Shown here: piece after piece, positions 16,876 through 25,829 of the stretch
Position numbering within the stretch: the stretch's first letter is position 1
How the letters are laid out: every line of letters starts with the position of its first letter
NCBI RefSeq assembly: GCF_020639365.1
Contig: NZ_JAINUL010000001.1
Span: 5,671,617 to 5,735,616, forward strand
Source: Streptomyces flavotricini
GTDB lineage: Bacteria; Actinomycetota; Actinomycetes; Streptomycetales; Streptomycetaceae
Length of the DNA: 64,000 nucleotides
Reading direction: 5' to 3'
Notes under the pieces: generated by a model
What the model was told of the DNA's origin: nothing
The model's database searches: none
What the model saw: only the letters and a program-made list of their open reading frames with translations
Made by a program: the position numbers and the translations under genes

Positions 16876-19800
16876 GTGGCGGCGGCAGCGACGGCAGCGG
16901 GCGAGAAACAGGGCTGGGCGAGGCGGCTGACCGCCTACACCTGGCGGTACCGGACCAATGTGCTGCTCGCGCTCGGATCCTCACTGGCCGGCATGGCCGT
17001 CATGGCACTCGTCCCCCTGGTCACCAAGGTCATCATCGACGACGTCATCGGCGACCACACCAAGCCCATGGGCGTCTGGGCCGGGCTCCTCATAGGCGCC
17101 GCGGTCCTCGTGTACGTGCTGACCTACATACGCAGGTACTACGGCGGCCGCCTCGCGCTCGACGTCCAGCACGACCTGCGCACCGACATGTACGACACCA
17201 TCGCCCGCCTCGACGGGCGCCGCCAGGACGAGCTGTCCACCGGCCAGGTCATCGGGCGCGCCACCAGCGACCTCCAGCTGATCCAAGGGCTGCTCTTCAT
17301 GCTGCCCATGACCATCGGGAACTTCCTCCTCTTCGGGATATCCCTCGGCATCATGCTGGCGCTGTCCCCGCTGCTGACCCTCGTCGCGCTGCTCATGGCC
17401 CCCGCCCTCTGGTTCATCGCCAAGCGCAGCCGCAAGAAGCTCTTCCCCGCCACCTGGTGGGCCCAGGGCCAGGCCGCCGCCGTCGCCACCGTCGTCGACG
17501 GGGCCGTGACCGGCGTCCGCGTCGTCAAGGGCTTCGGCCAGGAGGAGCAGGAGACCGGCAAGCTGCGCGACGCCGGGCGCCGGCTGTTCGCCGGCCGGAT
17601 GCGGACCATCCGGCTCAACTCCCGCTACACCCCGGCCCTGCAGGCCGTACCCGCCCTCGGACAGGTCGCCATGCTGGCCCTCGGCGGCTGGATGGCCACC
17701 CAGGGGCACATCACCCTCGGCACGTTCGTCGCCTTCTCCACCTACCTCGCCCAGCTCGTCGGCCCCGTCCGCATGCTCGCCATGGTCCTCACCGTCGGCC
17801 AGCAGGCCCGCGCCGGCGTCGAGCGCGTCTTCGAGCTCGTCGACACCGAGCCCGCCATCGAAGAGGGCACGCGGGAGCTGCCCGCCGACGCCCCCGCCAC
17901 CGTCGAGTTCGACGCGGTCGGCTTCGGGTACGACCCCGAGCGGCCCGTCCTCGACGGCTTCTCGCTCTCCATCGCCGAAGGCGAGACCGTCGCCGTCGTC
18001 GGCGCCTCCGGCTCCGGCAAGTCCACCGTCTCCCTCCTCCTGCCCCGCTTCTACGACGCCGACCGCGGCACCGTCCGCGTCGGCGGCCACGACGTGCGCG
18101 AGCTGACGTACGACTCGCTGCGCGCCGCCATCGGACTCGTGCCGGAGGACTCGTTCCTCTTCTCCGACACCATCCGCGCCAACATCGCGTACGGGCGGCC
18201 CGACGCCACCGACGCGCAGGTCGAGGCCGCCGCCCGCGCCGCCCAGGCCGAGGGGTTCATCCGGGCCCTGCCCGCCGGGTACGACACCAAGGTCGGCGAG
18301 CAGGGGCTCACCCTCTCCGGCGGCCAGCGCCAGCGCATCGCGCTCGCCCGGGCCATCCTGACCGACCCCCGGCTGCTGCTCCTCGACGACGCCACCTCCG
18401 CCGTCGACGCCCGCGTCGAGCACGAGATCCACGAGGCGCTGCGCGCCGTCATGGCCGGCCGCACCACCCTCCTCATCGCCCACCGCCGCTCCACGCTCGC
18501 GCTGGCCGACCGGATCGCCGTACTCGACCGCGGGCGGCTCTCCGACATCGGCACCCACGAGGAACTGGAGCGCCGCTCGCCCCTCTACCGGCGCCTGCTC
18601 ACCGACCCGGACGCGCTCGGCGCCGGCTCGCCGCGCACGCCCGACGCGCCCGCGATGACCGAGTTCGAGCGGGACATCGACGGGAAACTCGAACGGGACA
18701 TCGAGCTCGAAGCCGAGATCGACTCCGAGCCGGTCAACGCCAAGCGGCGGGTCGTGGACGGGGTGACCCCCGAGCTCTGGCGCCGCCAGGAGGAACAAGA
18801 GGAGGAAGAGGAAGCGGAGGCGGAAGCCGCCGCCGGGACCGCGGCCGCGACCGGCGCGCCCGGAACCGGTGTCCCCGGCGCCACCGTGGCCGGCGCCGTG
18901 GCCGGCATGCCGGCCACCCCGGAGCTGCTCGCGCAGGTGGCCGCGCTGCCGCCCGCCGACGACGAGCCCGCCGTGGACGAGGACCGCGCCGCGGGCGCCG
19001 AGAAGAGCTACAACCTGCGCCGGCTGCTCAGCGGCTTCTGGGCGCCGCTCGCCATCAGCCTCGCCCTCGTCGCCGTCGACGCCGGCTCCGGGCTGCTGCT
19101 CCCGATCCTGATCCGGCACGGCATCGACAAGGGCGTCGAACAGGCCGCCCTCGGCGCCGTCTGGGTGGCCGCCGTTCTCGCGCTCGGCGTCGTCGTGGCG
19201 CAGTGGGCCGCCCAGTTCGCCGAGACCCGGATGACCGGCCGCACCGGCGAGCGCGTCCTGTACGCCCTGCGCGTCAAGATCTTCGCCCAGCTCCAGCGCC
19301 TCGGCCTCGACTACTACGAGCGCGAGCTGACCGGCAAGATCATGACCCGGATGACCACCGACGTGGACGCCCTGTCCAGCTTCCTGCAGACCGGGCTCGT
19401 CACCGCCGTCGTCTCCGTCTTCACGTTCTTCGGCATCCTGGTCGCCCTGCTCGTCCTCGACGTCGAGCTCGCGCTGATCGTCTTCGCCACCCTCCCCGTG
19501 CTGGTCGTCGGCACGATCGTGTTCCGCCGCAAGTCGGTCGCCGCGTACGAGCTCGCCCGCGACCGGGTCAGCCTGGTCAACGCCGACCTCCAGGAGTCCG
19601 TCTCCGGGCTGCGCATCGTCCAGGCCTTCCGCCGACAGCGGGCCGGCACCGCCCGGTTCGCGGAGCGGAGCGACTCGTACCGCGAGGCCCGGGTGCGCGG
19701 CCAGTGGCTGATATCCGTCTACTTCCCCTTCGTGCAGCTGCTGTCCTCCGGGGCGGCGGCCGCCGTGCTGATCGTCGGCGCGGGCCGGGTCGAGACCGGC

Positions 19801-20754
19801 ACCCTCACCACCGGCGCGCTGGTGGCGTACCTGCTCTACATCGACCTGTTCTTCGCCCCCGTCCAGCAGCTCTCCCAGGTCTTCGACGGCTACCAGCAGG
19901 CCACCGTCTCGCTCGGCCGGATCCAGGGGCTGCTGCGCGAGCCCACCAGCACCCCCCGCCCGGCCGATCCGCGCGCGGTGGAGGAGCTGCGCGGCGAGAT
20001 CGCTTTCGAGGACGTGCGGTTCGCCTACGGCACGGCCGAGGAGCGCGGCGAGAAGGGCGACGCGCTGGCCGGAATCACCCTGCGCATACCCGCCGGCCAG
20101 ACCGTCGCCTTCGTCGGCGAGACCGGCGCCGGCAAGTCCACGCTGGTCAAGCTCGTGGCCCGGTTCTACGACCCGACCTCGGGCCGGGTCACCGCCGACG
20201 GCGCCGATCTGCGGGAGCTCGACCTGACGGCGTACCGCCACCGGCTCGGGGTCGTCCCCCAGGAGCCGTACCTCTTCCCGGGGACGGTCCGCGACGCCAT
20301 CGCCTACGGGCGGCCCGAGGCGGGTGACGCCGAGGTGGAGGCGGCCGCCCGCGCGGTCGGCGCGCACGAAATGATCGCCACCCTCGACGGCGGCTACCTG
20401 CACACCGTGGCCGAGCGCGGCCGCAACCTCTCGGCAGGCCAGCGCCAGCTGATCGCGCTGGCCCGCGCCGAACTCGTCGACCCGGACGTGCTGCTGCTCG
20501 ACGAGGCCACGGCCGCGCTCGACCTGGCAACCGAGGCCCAGGTCAACCGGGCCACCGACCGGCTCGCCGGCAAGCGCACCACCCTCGTGGTGGCGCACCG
20601 GCTGACCACGGCCGCCCGCGCCGACCGCGTCGTGGTCATGGACCGCGGCCGGGTCGTGGAGGACGGCACGCACGCCGAACTCGTGGCCCGCGGCGGTCGC
20701 TACGCCGAACTGTGGCGCACCTTCGTGGGCGAGGACGAACGCGCCGCCGCCTGA
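16876..20754 (+). CDS. Fused double ABC exporter (TMD-NBD-TMD-NBD)
   Basis: 1292 aa carrying two half-transporters in one chain. First half: six-helix TMD, Walker A GASGSGKST near residue 376, signature LSGGQRQR near 480, and Walker B LLLLDD near 500 with Asp where the catalytic Glu should be. Second half: Walker A GETGAGKST near 1082, signature LSAGQRQL near 1185, and canonical LLLDEAT near 1206. The asymmetry matches heterodimeric type IV exporters in which only one ATP site is fully active. A very acidic Glu/Ala linker (about residues 620-700) joins the halves. GTG 16876 has GGGGAGG 5 bases upstream; a TTG at 16837 is rejected. Substrate unknown, plausibly a drug or lipid. Confidence 0.92.
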   Translation: MAAAATAAGEKQGWARRLTAYTWRYRTNVLLALGSSLAGMAVMALVPLVTKVIIDDVIGDHTKPMGVWAGLLIGAAVLVYVLTYIRRYYGGRLALDVQHDLRTDMYDTIARLDGRRQDELSTGQVIGRATSDLQLIQGLLFMLPMTIGNFLLFGISLGIMLALSPLLTLVALLMAPALWFIAKRSRKKLFPATWWAQGQAAAVATVVDGAVTGVRVVKGFGQEEQETGKLRDAGRRLFAGRMRTIRLNSRYTPALQAVPALGQVAMLALGGWMATQGHITLGTFVAFSTYLAQLVGPVRMLAMVLTVGQQARAGVERVFELVDTEPAIEEGTRELPADAPATVEFDAVGFGYDPERPVLDGFSLSIAEGETVAVVGASGSGKSTVSLLLPRFYDADRGTVRVGGHDVRELTYDSLRAAIGLVPEDSFLFSDTIRANIAYGRPDATDAQVEAAARAAQAEGFIRALPAGYDTKVGEQGLTLSGGQRQRIALARAILTDPRLLLLDDATSAVDARVEHEIHEALRAVMAGRTTLLIAHRRSTLALADRIAVLDRGRLSDIGTHEELERRSPLYRRLLTDPDALGAGSPRTPDAPAMTEFERDIDGKLERDIELEAEIDSEPVNAKRRVVDGVTPELWRRQEEQEEEEEAEAEAAAGTAAATGAPGTGVPGATVAGAVAGMPATPELLAQVAALPPADDEPAVDEDRAAGAEKSYNLRRLLSGFWAPLAISLALVAVDAGSGLLLPILIRHGIDKGVEQAALGAVWVAAVLALGVVVAQWAAQFAETRMTGRTGERVLYALRVKIFAQLQRLGLDYYERELTGKIMTRMTTDVDALSSFLQTGLVTAVVSVFTFFGILVALLVLDVELALIVFATLPVLVVGTIVFRRKSVAAYELARDRVSLVNADLQESVSGLRIVQAFRRQRAGTARFAERSDSYREARVRGQWLISVYFPFVQLLSSGAAAAVLIVGAGRVETGTLTTGALVAYLLYIDLFFAPVQQLSQVFDGYQQATVSLGRIQGLLREPTSTPRPADPRAVEELRGEIAFEDVRFAYGTAEERGEKGDALAGITLRIPAGQTVAFVGETGAGKSTLVKLVARFYDPTSGRVTADGADLRELDLTAYRHRLGVVPQEPYLFPGTVRDAIAYGRPEAGDAEVEAAARAVGAHEMIATLDGGYLHTVAERGRNLSAGQRQLIALARAELVDPDVLLLDEATAALDLATEAQVNRATDRLAGKRTTLVVAHRLTTAARADRVVVMDRGRVVEDGTHAELVARGGRYAELWRTFVGEDERAAA

Positions 20755-20777
20755 CCCGAGCCGTCGGCACGCCGGTT

Positions 20778-20825
20778 CGCAGACCCCCCGGATCTTGTTC
20801 CAAGCAACCTTCCGGGGGGTCTGCG
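20778..20825 (+). terminator. Strong terminator after the ABC exporter
   Basis: A perfect 15-bp stem (CGCAGACCCCCCGGA with TCCGGGGGGTCTGCG) with an 18-base loop begins 23 bases after the stop codon. Confidence 0.8.
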
Positions 20826-20870
20826 CGTCGTACGTGCGTACGTGTCGCGTACGACCGATCGGGGGACAGG

Positions 20871-21272
20871 GTGGAGCACGGACGGAAGGGGCGCGGTCGG
20901 GGGGCCGCGCCGGTGCGGGTGTTCGTGGCCGGGCTGATGCTGTGCGCCGGAGGGCTGCTCGCGGCACCTCCGGTGCACGCGGCGACCGGCGGCTGCGGCG
21001 GTGACCTGGTCAGGACGCTGCCGCTGCAGGCGGGCGAGGTGCGCGTCTACAAGAGCCGTACGCAGGCCTGCGCGGTGACCGTCGCCCGAGATCCGGGCCG
21101 GCGCCGGGCGATGGCGGTGAGCATCCAGCCGCGCGGCGGGGTCCCGGTCCGCGATGCCGGGCAATTCACCCGATATGCCGGACCTGTCACCGTCGGCGCG
21201 ATCAGCCGCTGCGTGTATGTAAAGGGGAGCATCGAGGCCGGATCTGTCGATTCCGGCTGGATCCTGTGCTGA
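20871..21272 (+). CDS. Small secreted protein, unknown function
   Basis: 133 aa. An Arg/Gly-rich N-terminus (EHGRKGRGRG) leads to a hydrophobic signal core (VRVFVAGLMLCAGGLLAAPP) with likely cleavage after VHA. The mature domain of about 95 residues has four cysteines (GGCGG, TQACAV, SRCVY and the C-terminal ILC), enough for two disulfides, and a beta-rich pattern. GTG 20871 is preceded by GGGGGA. It lies alone between the ABC terminator and the S37 peptidase gene. I do not recognise a domain; the disulfide pattern suggests a small extracellular beta protein. Confidence 0.65.
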   Translation: MEHGRKGRGRGAAPVRVFVAGLMLCAGGLLAAPPVHAATGGCGGDLVRTLPLQAGEVRVYKSRTQACAVTVARDPGRRRAMAVSIQPRGGVPVRDAGQFTRYAGPVTVGAISRCVYVKGSIEAGSVDSGWILC

Positions 21273-21357
21273 ACGAGCGGCCCAACTAGGTCTGGTCAGC
21301 GGCGCGTTGACCCCGCTAGGTTCACGGGCGACCGAAGTGAACTCAAGGGGAGGGTGA

Positions 21358-22791
21358 ATGCGCAAGACGCTCGGCTGGCTGCTGTCGCTCGTGGTGCTGA
21401 TCGGCACCATGGGAACAGCCGGCTTCACGGCTCAGGCGGCCACCGCCGCAGGGCCGTCCGCCGCGACGGACATCAAGGACGAGATCCTCGGCATTGCCGG
21501 GATGAGTCTGATCGAGGAGAAGGCGTACCCCGGGTACCGCTTCTTCGTACTGAACTACGAGCAGCCGGTCGACCACCGGAACCCGTCGAAGGGCACCTTC
21601 AAGCAGCGCCTCACCCTGCTGCACAAGGACGTCTCCCGGCCCACGGTCTTCTTCACCTCCGGCTACAACGTCAACACCAGCCCGCGCCGCAGCGAGCCGA
21701 CGACCATCGTCGACGGCAACCAGGTGTCGCTGGAGTACCGGTTCTTCACGCCCTCCCGGCCCGATCCGGCCAACTGGGCGAACCTGGACATCTGGCAGGC
21801 CGCCAGCGACCAGCACCGCATCTACACCGCCCTGAAGAAGGTCTACAAGAAGAACTGGCTGGCCACGGGCGGCAGCAAGGGCGGTATGACGGCGACGTAC
21901 TACGAGCGCTACTACCCGCGCGACATGGACGGCGTCGTCGCGTACGTCGCGCCGAACGACGTCGTCAACAAGGAGGACTCGGCGTACGACCGGTTCTTCG
22001 CCAAGGTCGGCACCAAGGAGTGCCGCGACAAGCTGAACGCGGTGCAGCGCGAGGCCCTCGTACGCCGTGAGCCGCTGGAGGCCAAGTACGCGGCCGCCGC
22101 CGCCGAGAACGGCTGGACCTTCAACACCGTCGGCAGCCTCGACAAGGCCTACGAGGCCGTCGTGCTCGACTACGTGTGGGCCTTCTGGCAGTACAGCCTG
22201 CTGGCGGACTGCGCCTCGATCCCGGCCGCCGCGACCGCGAGCGACCAGGAGATCTGGGACTCGATCGACACGATCTCCGGCTTCTCGGCCTACGCCGACC
22301 AGGGCCTGGAGACGTACACGCCGTACTACTACCAGGCGGGTACGCAGCTCGGTTCGCCCGACATCAAGCAGCCGCACCTGGGGGGCCTGAGCCGCTACGG
22401 CTACCAGCCGCCGCGCAACTTCGTGCCCCGCGACATCCCGATGACCTTCCAGCCGGGGGTCATGGCGGACGTCGACAACTGGGTGAAGAACAACGCCAAC
22501 CAGATGCTGTTCGTGTACGGGCAGAACGACCCGTGGGGTGCCGAACCGTTCCACCTCGGCTACACCGTCCGCGACAGCTACGTCATGATCGCGCCGGGTG
22601 CCAACCACGGGGCGAGCGTCTCGAAGCTCATGGACGGCGAGAAGGCGCTGGCCACGCAGAAGATCCTGCAGTGGGCCGGGGTCGCGCCGACCGCCGCGCT
22701 CGCCGACGCGGGCCGGGCGACGCCGCTGGCGAAGCCCGACGCGGTGCTCGACCAGAAGGACCTGGAGCGCGAGCCGCAGCTTCGGCCGTAG
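21358..22791 (+). CDS. Secreted prolyl tri/tetrapeptidyl aminopeptidase, peptidase family S37
   Basis: 477 aa serine peptidase that removes N-terminal tri- or tetrapeptides from extracellular peptides. A Sec signal peptide occupies about residues 1-30. The nucleophile motif GGSKGGMTATYYERYYP is near residue 172; late acidic and His candidates are seen in YGQNDPWGAEPF and APGANHGASV. These patterns match the PS-10/S37 family described in Streptomyces. ATG 21358 is preceded by AAGGGGAGGG. A TAGGTT hexamer at about 21318 may be the -10. It is convergent with the GH3 gene, separated by about 33 bases. Confidence 0.87.
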   Translation: MRKTLGWLLSLVVLIGTMGTAGFTAQAATAAGPSAATDIKDEILGIAGMSLIEEKAYPGYRFFVLNYEQPVDHRNPSKGTFKQRLTLLHKDVSRPTVFFTSGYNVNTSPRRSEPTTIVDGNQVSLEYRFFTPSRPDPANWANLDIWQAASDQHRIYTALKKVYKKNWLATGGSKGGMTATYYERYYPRDMDGVVAYVAPNDVVNKEDSAYDRFFAKVGTKECRDKLNAVQREALVRREPLEAKYAAAAAENGWTFNTVGSLDKAYEAVVLDYVWAFWQYSLLADCASIPAAATASDQEIWDSIDTISGFSAYADQGLETYTPYYYQAGTQLGSPDIKQPHLGGLSRYGYQPPRNFVPRDIPMTFQPGVMADVDNWVKNNANQMLFVYGQNDPWGAEPFHLGYTVRDSYVMIAPGANHGASVSKLMDGEKALATQKILQWAGVAPTAALADAGRATPLAKPDAVLDQKDLEREPQLRP

Positions 22792-22824
22792 CCCCGCCGC
22801 CGGGCCGCGGGCTGTCGTACGCGC

Positions 22825-24750
22825 TCAGTCGTACGAGAGCCCGTGGCCCAGCGGGTAGCGGCCCGGTACCGGGACCGGGAGGCGGCCCGTGGGCCGTACC
22901 GCCCCGGTGACGACCCGGGCCGCCGCCCGCATCTCCACGTCCGTCCAGGTGTACGTCGCCAGCTCCGCCGCGCACGCGGGCAGCCGGGCGGGGTCGTACG
23001 GATTGCGGATCGCCACCAGGACCACCGGCACCCCGGTGGCCAGCAGCTCCTTGACCAGCGTGCGCTGCGGATCGTCCCCCTCGGGGACGTTGTACGTGCA
23101 GACCAGTACCGCCGCGTTGCCGGGAGCCGCGGCCACGGCCCGGGCGGGCGGCGCGGCCGTCGCCCGGCAGCCCAGGGCGGTCAGCTCCCGGGCCAGTACC
23201 GTCGTAGGGGGTCCTGTCGTACCGCTGGGGGAGGCGGGGTCGGTCCCGGTGACCAGCACCCGGGGCGCGGCCGCCGGGTCCAGCGGCAGCAGTTTGACGG
23301 GATTGGCCAGCAGGGTCGTCGTACCCGCCGCGATCTCGTCCGCGGCCGTCAGATGCGCCGGGATCCCCACCAGCGCGTCCGTCTGCCCGGCGGCGGTGTG
23401 CGCCGCGTCGAACAGGCCCCGGCGGGCCTTCAGTTCCAGGATCCGCAGCACCGACTCCTCGATCCGGGCCTGCGTGAGCTCGCCCGCCTCGACGGCCGCG
23501 AGCACGCTGCGGTGCGCGAGGCCCAGGTCCGGCGGGTTCAGCAGCTGGTCGCAGCCCGCCTTGAGGGCCAGTACCGGGACCCGGTCGTCCCCGTACTTCT
23601 GGCGTACCCCGGCCATGTCGAGGGCGTCGGTGACCACCACCCCCCGAAAGCCGAGGCGTTCGCGCAGGATGCCGGTCACGATCGGCCGGGAGAGGGTCGC
23701 CGGGTCCCCCGAGGGGTCGAGCGCGGGGAAGACGATGTGCGCCGTCATCACGGCGTCCACGCCCGCCTCCACCGCCGCCCGGAACGGCGGCTCGTCCAGC
23801 TCCTCCCACTGGGCCCGGCTGTGCCGCATCACCGGCAGCCCGACGTGGCTGTCGGTCTCGGTGTCCCCGTGGCCCGGGAAGTGCTTGGCGGTGGCGGCCA
23901 CCCCGGCGCCCTGGTAGCCGCGGACCTGGGCGGCGACCAGGGCCGCCACCGCCTGCGGGTCGGAGCCGAAGGACCGTACGCCGATCACCGGATTGGCCGG
24001 GTTGACGTTCACGTCGGCCACCGGCGCGTAGTCCTGCCGGATGCCCATCGCGGCCAGCTCGGCACCCGCGATGCGCGCGGCGCGGCGGGCCTCGGCGGTG
24101 GCCGCGGAGTCGGAGTCGGATCCGGCATCGGTACCACCCGTACCCGTACCCGTACCCGTACCGCCCGCTCCGCCCGCCCCGTGGCGCGCCCCCAGGGCCA
24201 TCGCCCCGGGCAGCAGCGTCGCGGGCTTGCCGATGCGTGCCACGGCGCCGTGCTCCTGGTCCGTGGAGAGCAGCAGCGGGACACCGGAACCGCTTGCGGC
24301 CGCCGCACGCTGGAGGGCGGCCGACAGCTCGGCGATCTGCTGCGGGCCGCGGGTGTTGTGGGCCCAGGAGAAGTAGATGATCCCGCCGAGGTGGTAGCGG
24401 GAGACCAGTTCCGCGGCCGTGCGCACCCCGAACAGCTTCAGGTTCTGCTCGGCGTCCGCCGGGTCCGGATCGGTCGCCGAATGCCCGTACGCGCGCGATA
24501 CGAAGAGCTGCCCGACCTTCTCGGCCAGGCTCATCCCGGCCACCAGGCGGCGCAGCTCGGCCCGGTCGGGCGCCCGGCCCGGCGGCCGGTCGCCGGGCCG
24601 GGCGTCGTCCGGGTGCGGCCCGGCGGGGCGCGGCCCGCCGTCCCCGCCGTCCGGCCCGCCGACCGCGGCGTACGAGGCCACCCCGGCGGCCGTGACGGCG
24701 GCCAGGGCGGCCGCGGTGAGCAAGGACCTGCGGGTCGCTTGGTACGACAC
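22825..24750 (-). CDS. Exported glycoside hydrolase family 3, NagZ-like beta-N-acetylhexosaminidase
   Basis: 641 aa. The N-terminus has a Tat motif (TRRSLL) and hydrophobic stretch, so it is exported folded or anchored. The NagZ-type signature KHFPGHGDTETDSHVGLP is near residues 288-305 and VVVTDALDMAGV carries the Asp nucleophile; a GH3 C-terminal alpha/beta domain follows. It should remove N-acetylglucosamine from peptidoglycan fragments or chitooligosaccharides. An insertion near residues 190-215 is Gly/Thr then Ser/Asp rich, encoded by a hexamer repeat. The GTG start lies 9 bases after the LysR gene's stop, suggesting co-transcription. Confidence 0.88.
   Translation of the reverse strand: MSYQATRRSLLTAAALAAVTAAGVASYAAVGGPDGGDGGPRPAGPHPDDARPGDRPPGRAPDRAELRRLVAGMSLAEKVGQLFVSRAYGHSATDPDPADAEQNLKLFGVRTAAELVSRYHLGGIIYFSWAHNTRGPQQIAELSAALQRAAAASGSGVPLLLSTDQEHGAVARIGKPATLLPGAMALGARHGAGGAGGTGTGTGTGGTDAGSDSDSAATAEARRAARIAGAELAAMGIRQDYAPVADVNVNPANPVIGVRSFGSDPQAVAALVAAQVRGYQGAGVAATAKHFPGHGDTETDSHVGLPVMRHSRAQWEELDEPPFRAAVEAGVDAVMTAHIVFPALDPSGDPATLSRPIVTGILRERLGFRGVVVTDALDMAGVRQKYGDDRVPVLALKAGCDQLLNPPDLGLAHRSVLAAVEAGELTQARIEESVLRILELKARRGLFDAAHTAAGQTDALVGIPAHLTAADEIAAGTTTLLANPVKLLPLDPAAAPRVLVTGTDPASPSGTTGPPTTVLARELTALGCRATAAPPARAVAAAPGNAAVLVCTYNVPEGDDPQRTLVKELLATGVPVVLVAIRNPYDPARLPACAAELATYTWTDVEMRAAARVVTGAVRPTGRLPVPVPGRYPLGHGLSYD
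24137..24160. repeat. Four perfect copies of hexamer CCCGTA
   Basis: Coding microsatellite inside the GH3 gene. Read on the minus strand it gives alternating Gly-Thr residues. Whole-hexamer gain or loss would keep the frame and change only the loop length. Confidence 0.85.
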
Positions 24751-24759
24751 GGCCGGACC

Positions 24760-25716
24760 CTACTGCCGCACCGCGCCCGCGCCGCCGCGGACACTCGGGA
24801 GGTCCCCCGGAAGGGGTGCCGCGTACGCCCAGTGCTCCCGCAGCGTCCGTACGGCCTCGGTGATCGCCGGCCGGCGGGCCGCCCCCGTCCGCCACACGGC
24901 GTACAGCCTGCGTACGGGGCCCGGTTCCAGCGGCACGGCCACCGCCCCCGGCGGCAGCGCCCCCGTGCCCAGCCGGGGTACTACGGCCACCCCGAGTCCG
25001 GCCGCGACCAGCGCGACGATGGTGTGGTTCTCCTCGGCCACATGCGCGATGTCGGGCTCGAACCCTGCGGCGCGCAGCGTCCGCATCAGCCAGTCGTGGC
25101 AGACCCGGCCGGGCGGCTGGCAGACCCAGCGCTCGCCGCCGAGATCCGCCCGGCGGATGACCGCCCGCCGCGTGAACGGGTGGTCCTGCGGTACCACCAG
25201 GTCGCAGCGGTCGTCCCCGATGACCGCCTGCTCGACGCCCTCCGGGGCCGGCAGCGGGGCGATGTCCCAGTCGTGTGCCACCGCCAGGTCGGTGACCCCG
25301 CGGGCCACCAGGTCCACCGACAGGTGGGGGTCTACCTCGGTGAGGCGTACGTCCAGCGCGGGATGGCGGCGCGCGAGATCGGCGAGCGCCCCGGGCATGA
25401 GCCCGCGCGCCGCCGAGGCGAAGGCGGCCACCCTCAACAGCCCGCCCGGCTGCCCGCGGCGCTCCTCCAGGGTGGTCTCGGCGCGCTCCACGATCGACAG
25501 CAACTCCTGGGCGGTCTCGGCGAGGTGCCGGGCCTCCTCGGTGAGCGCGACCCCGCGCCCGCGCCGCTCCAGCAGCGTGGTCCGGGTCTCCCGCTCCAGC
25601 TTGGCGATCTGCTGGGACACGGCGGAGGGGGTGTAGCCGAGGGCGGCCGCCGCGCCCGCGACCGAGCCGTGGACGGAGACGGCGTGCAGGGCGCGCAGCC
25701 GGGAGAGGTCGAGCAT
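24760..25716 (-). CDS. LysR-family transcriptional regulator
   Basis: 318 aa. The N-terminal winged helix (LDLSRLRALHAVSVHGSVAG, AAAALGYTPSAVSQQIAKLE) is canonical LysR, followed by the periplasmic-binding-like effector domain. ATG 25716 places the helix at the usual distance from the start; an ATG at 25725 adds three residues. It is divergent from an EamA transporter and followed 9 bases downstream by the GH3 gene. The EamA gene is the most likely target, since a palindrome sits at its start. The effector is unknown; amino acids are the usual ligands for LysR-EamA pairs. Confidence 0.88.
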   Translation of the reverse strand: MLDLSRLRALHAVSVHGSVAGAAAALGYTPSAVSQQIAKLERETRTTLLERRGRGVALTEEARHLAETAQELLSIVERAETTLEERRGQPGGLLRVAAFASAARGLMPGALADLARRHPALDVRLTEVDPHLSVDLVARGVTDLAVAHDWDIAPLPAPEGVEQAVIGDDRCDLVVPQDHPFTRRAVIRRADLGGERWVCQPPGRVCHDWLMRTLRAAGFEPDIAHVAEENHTIVALVAAGLGVAVVPRLGTGALPPGAVAVPLEPGPVRRLYAVWRTGAARRPAITEAVRTLREHWAYAAPLPGDLPSVRGGAGAVRQ

Positions 25717-25816
25717 GCGGCCCATCGTAGGCACCGCCGGGCCGCGAGGCACCCGTAAGCGATGCTTCATCCATCCCGAAAGGGATCCGCGCTGGTGCTA
25801 CATGGTCATCGCCCCG

Positions 25817-25829
25817 ATGCTCGAAGCAT
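25817..25829. promoter_or_regulatory. LysR-type palindrome ATGCTCGAAGCAT at the EamA start codon
   Basis: A perfect 5-bp inverted repeat around CGA that shares its last two bases with the EamA ATG (25828-25830). A weaker GATG-CTT-CATC copy lies about 50 bases upstream. Both are T-N11-A-like sites in the LysR/EamA divergent region. Confidence 0.5.

Noticed and set aside
16981..20967. A very long open frame antisense to the ABC exporter gene
   Set aside because: The strong GC3 bias of the real gene removes stops on the other strand; the antisense translation is low-complexity Gly/Val/Asp with no domain.
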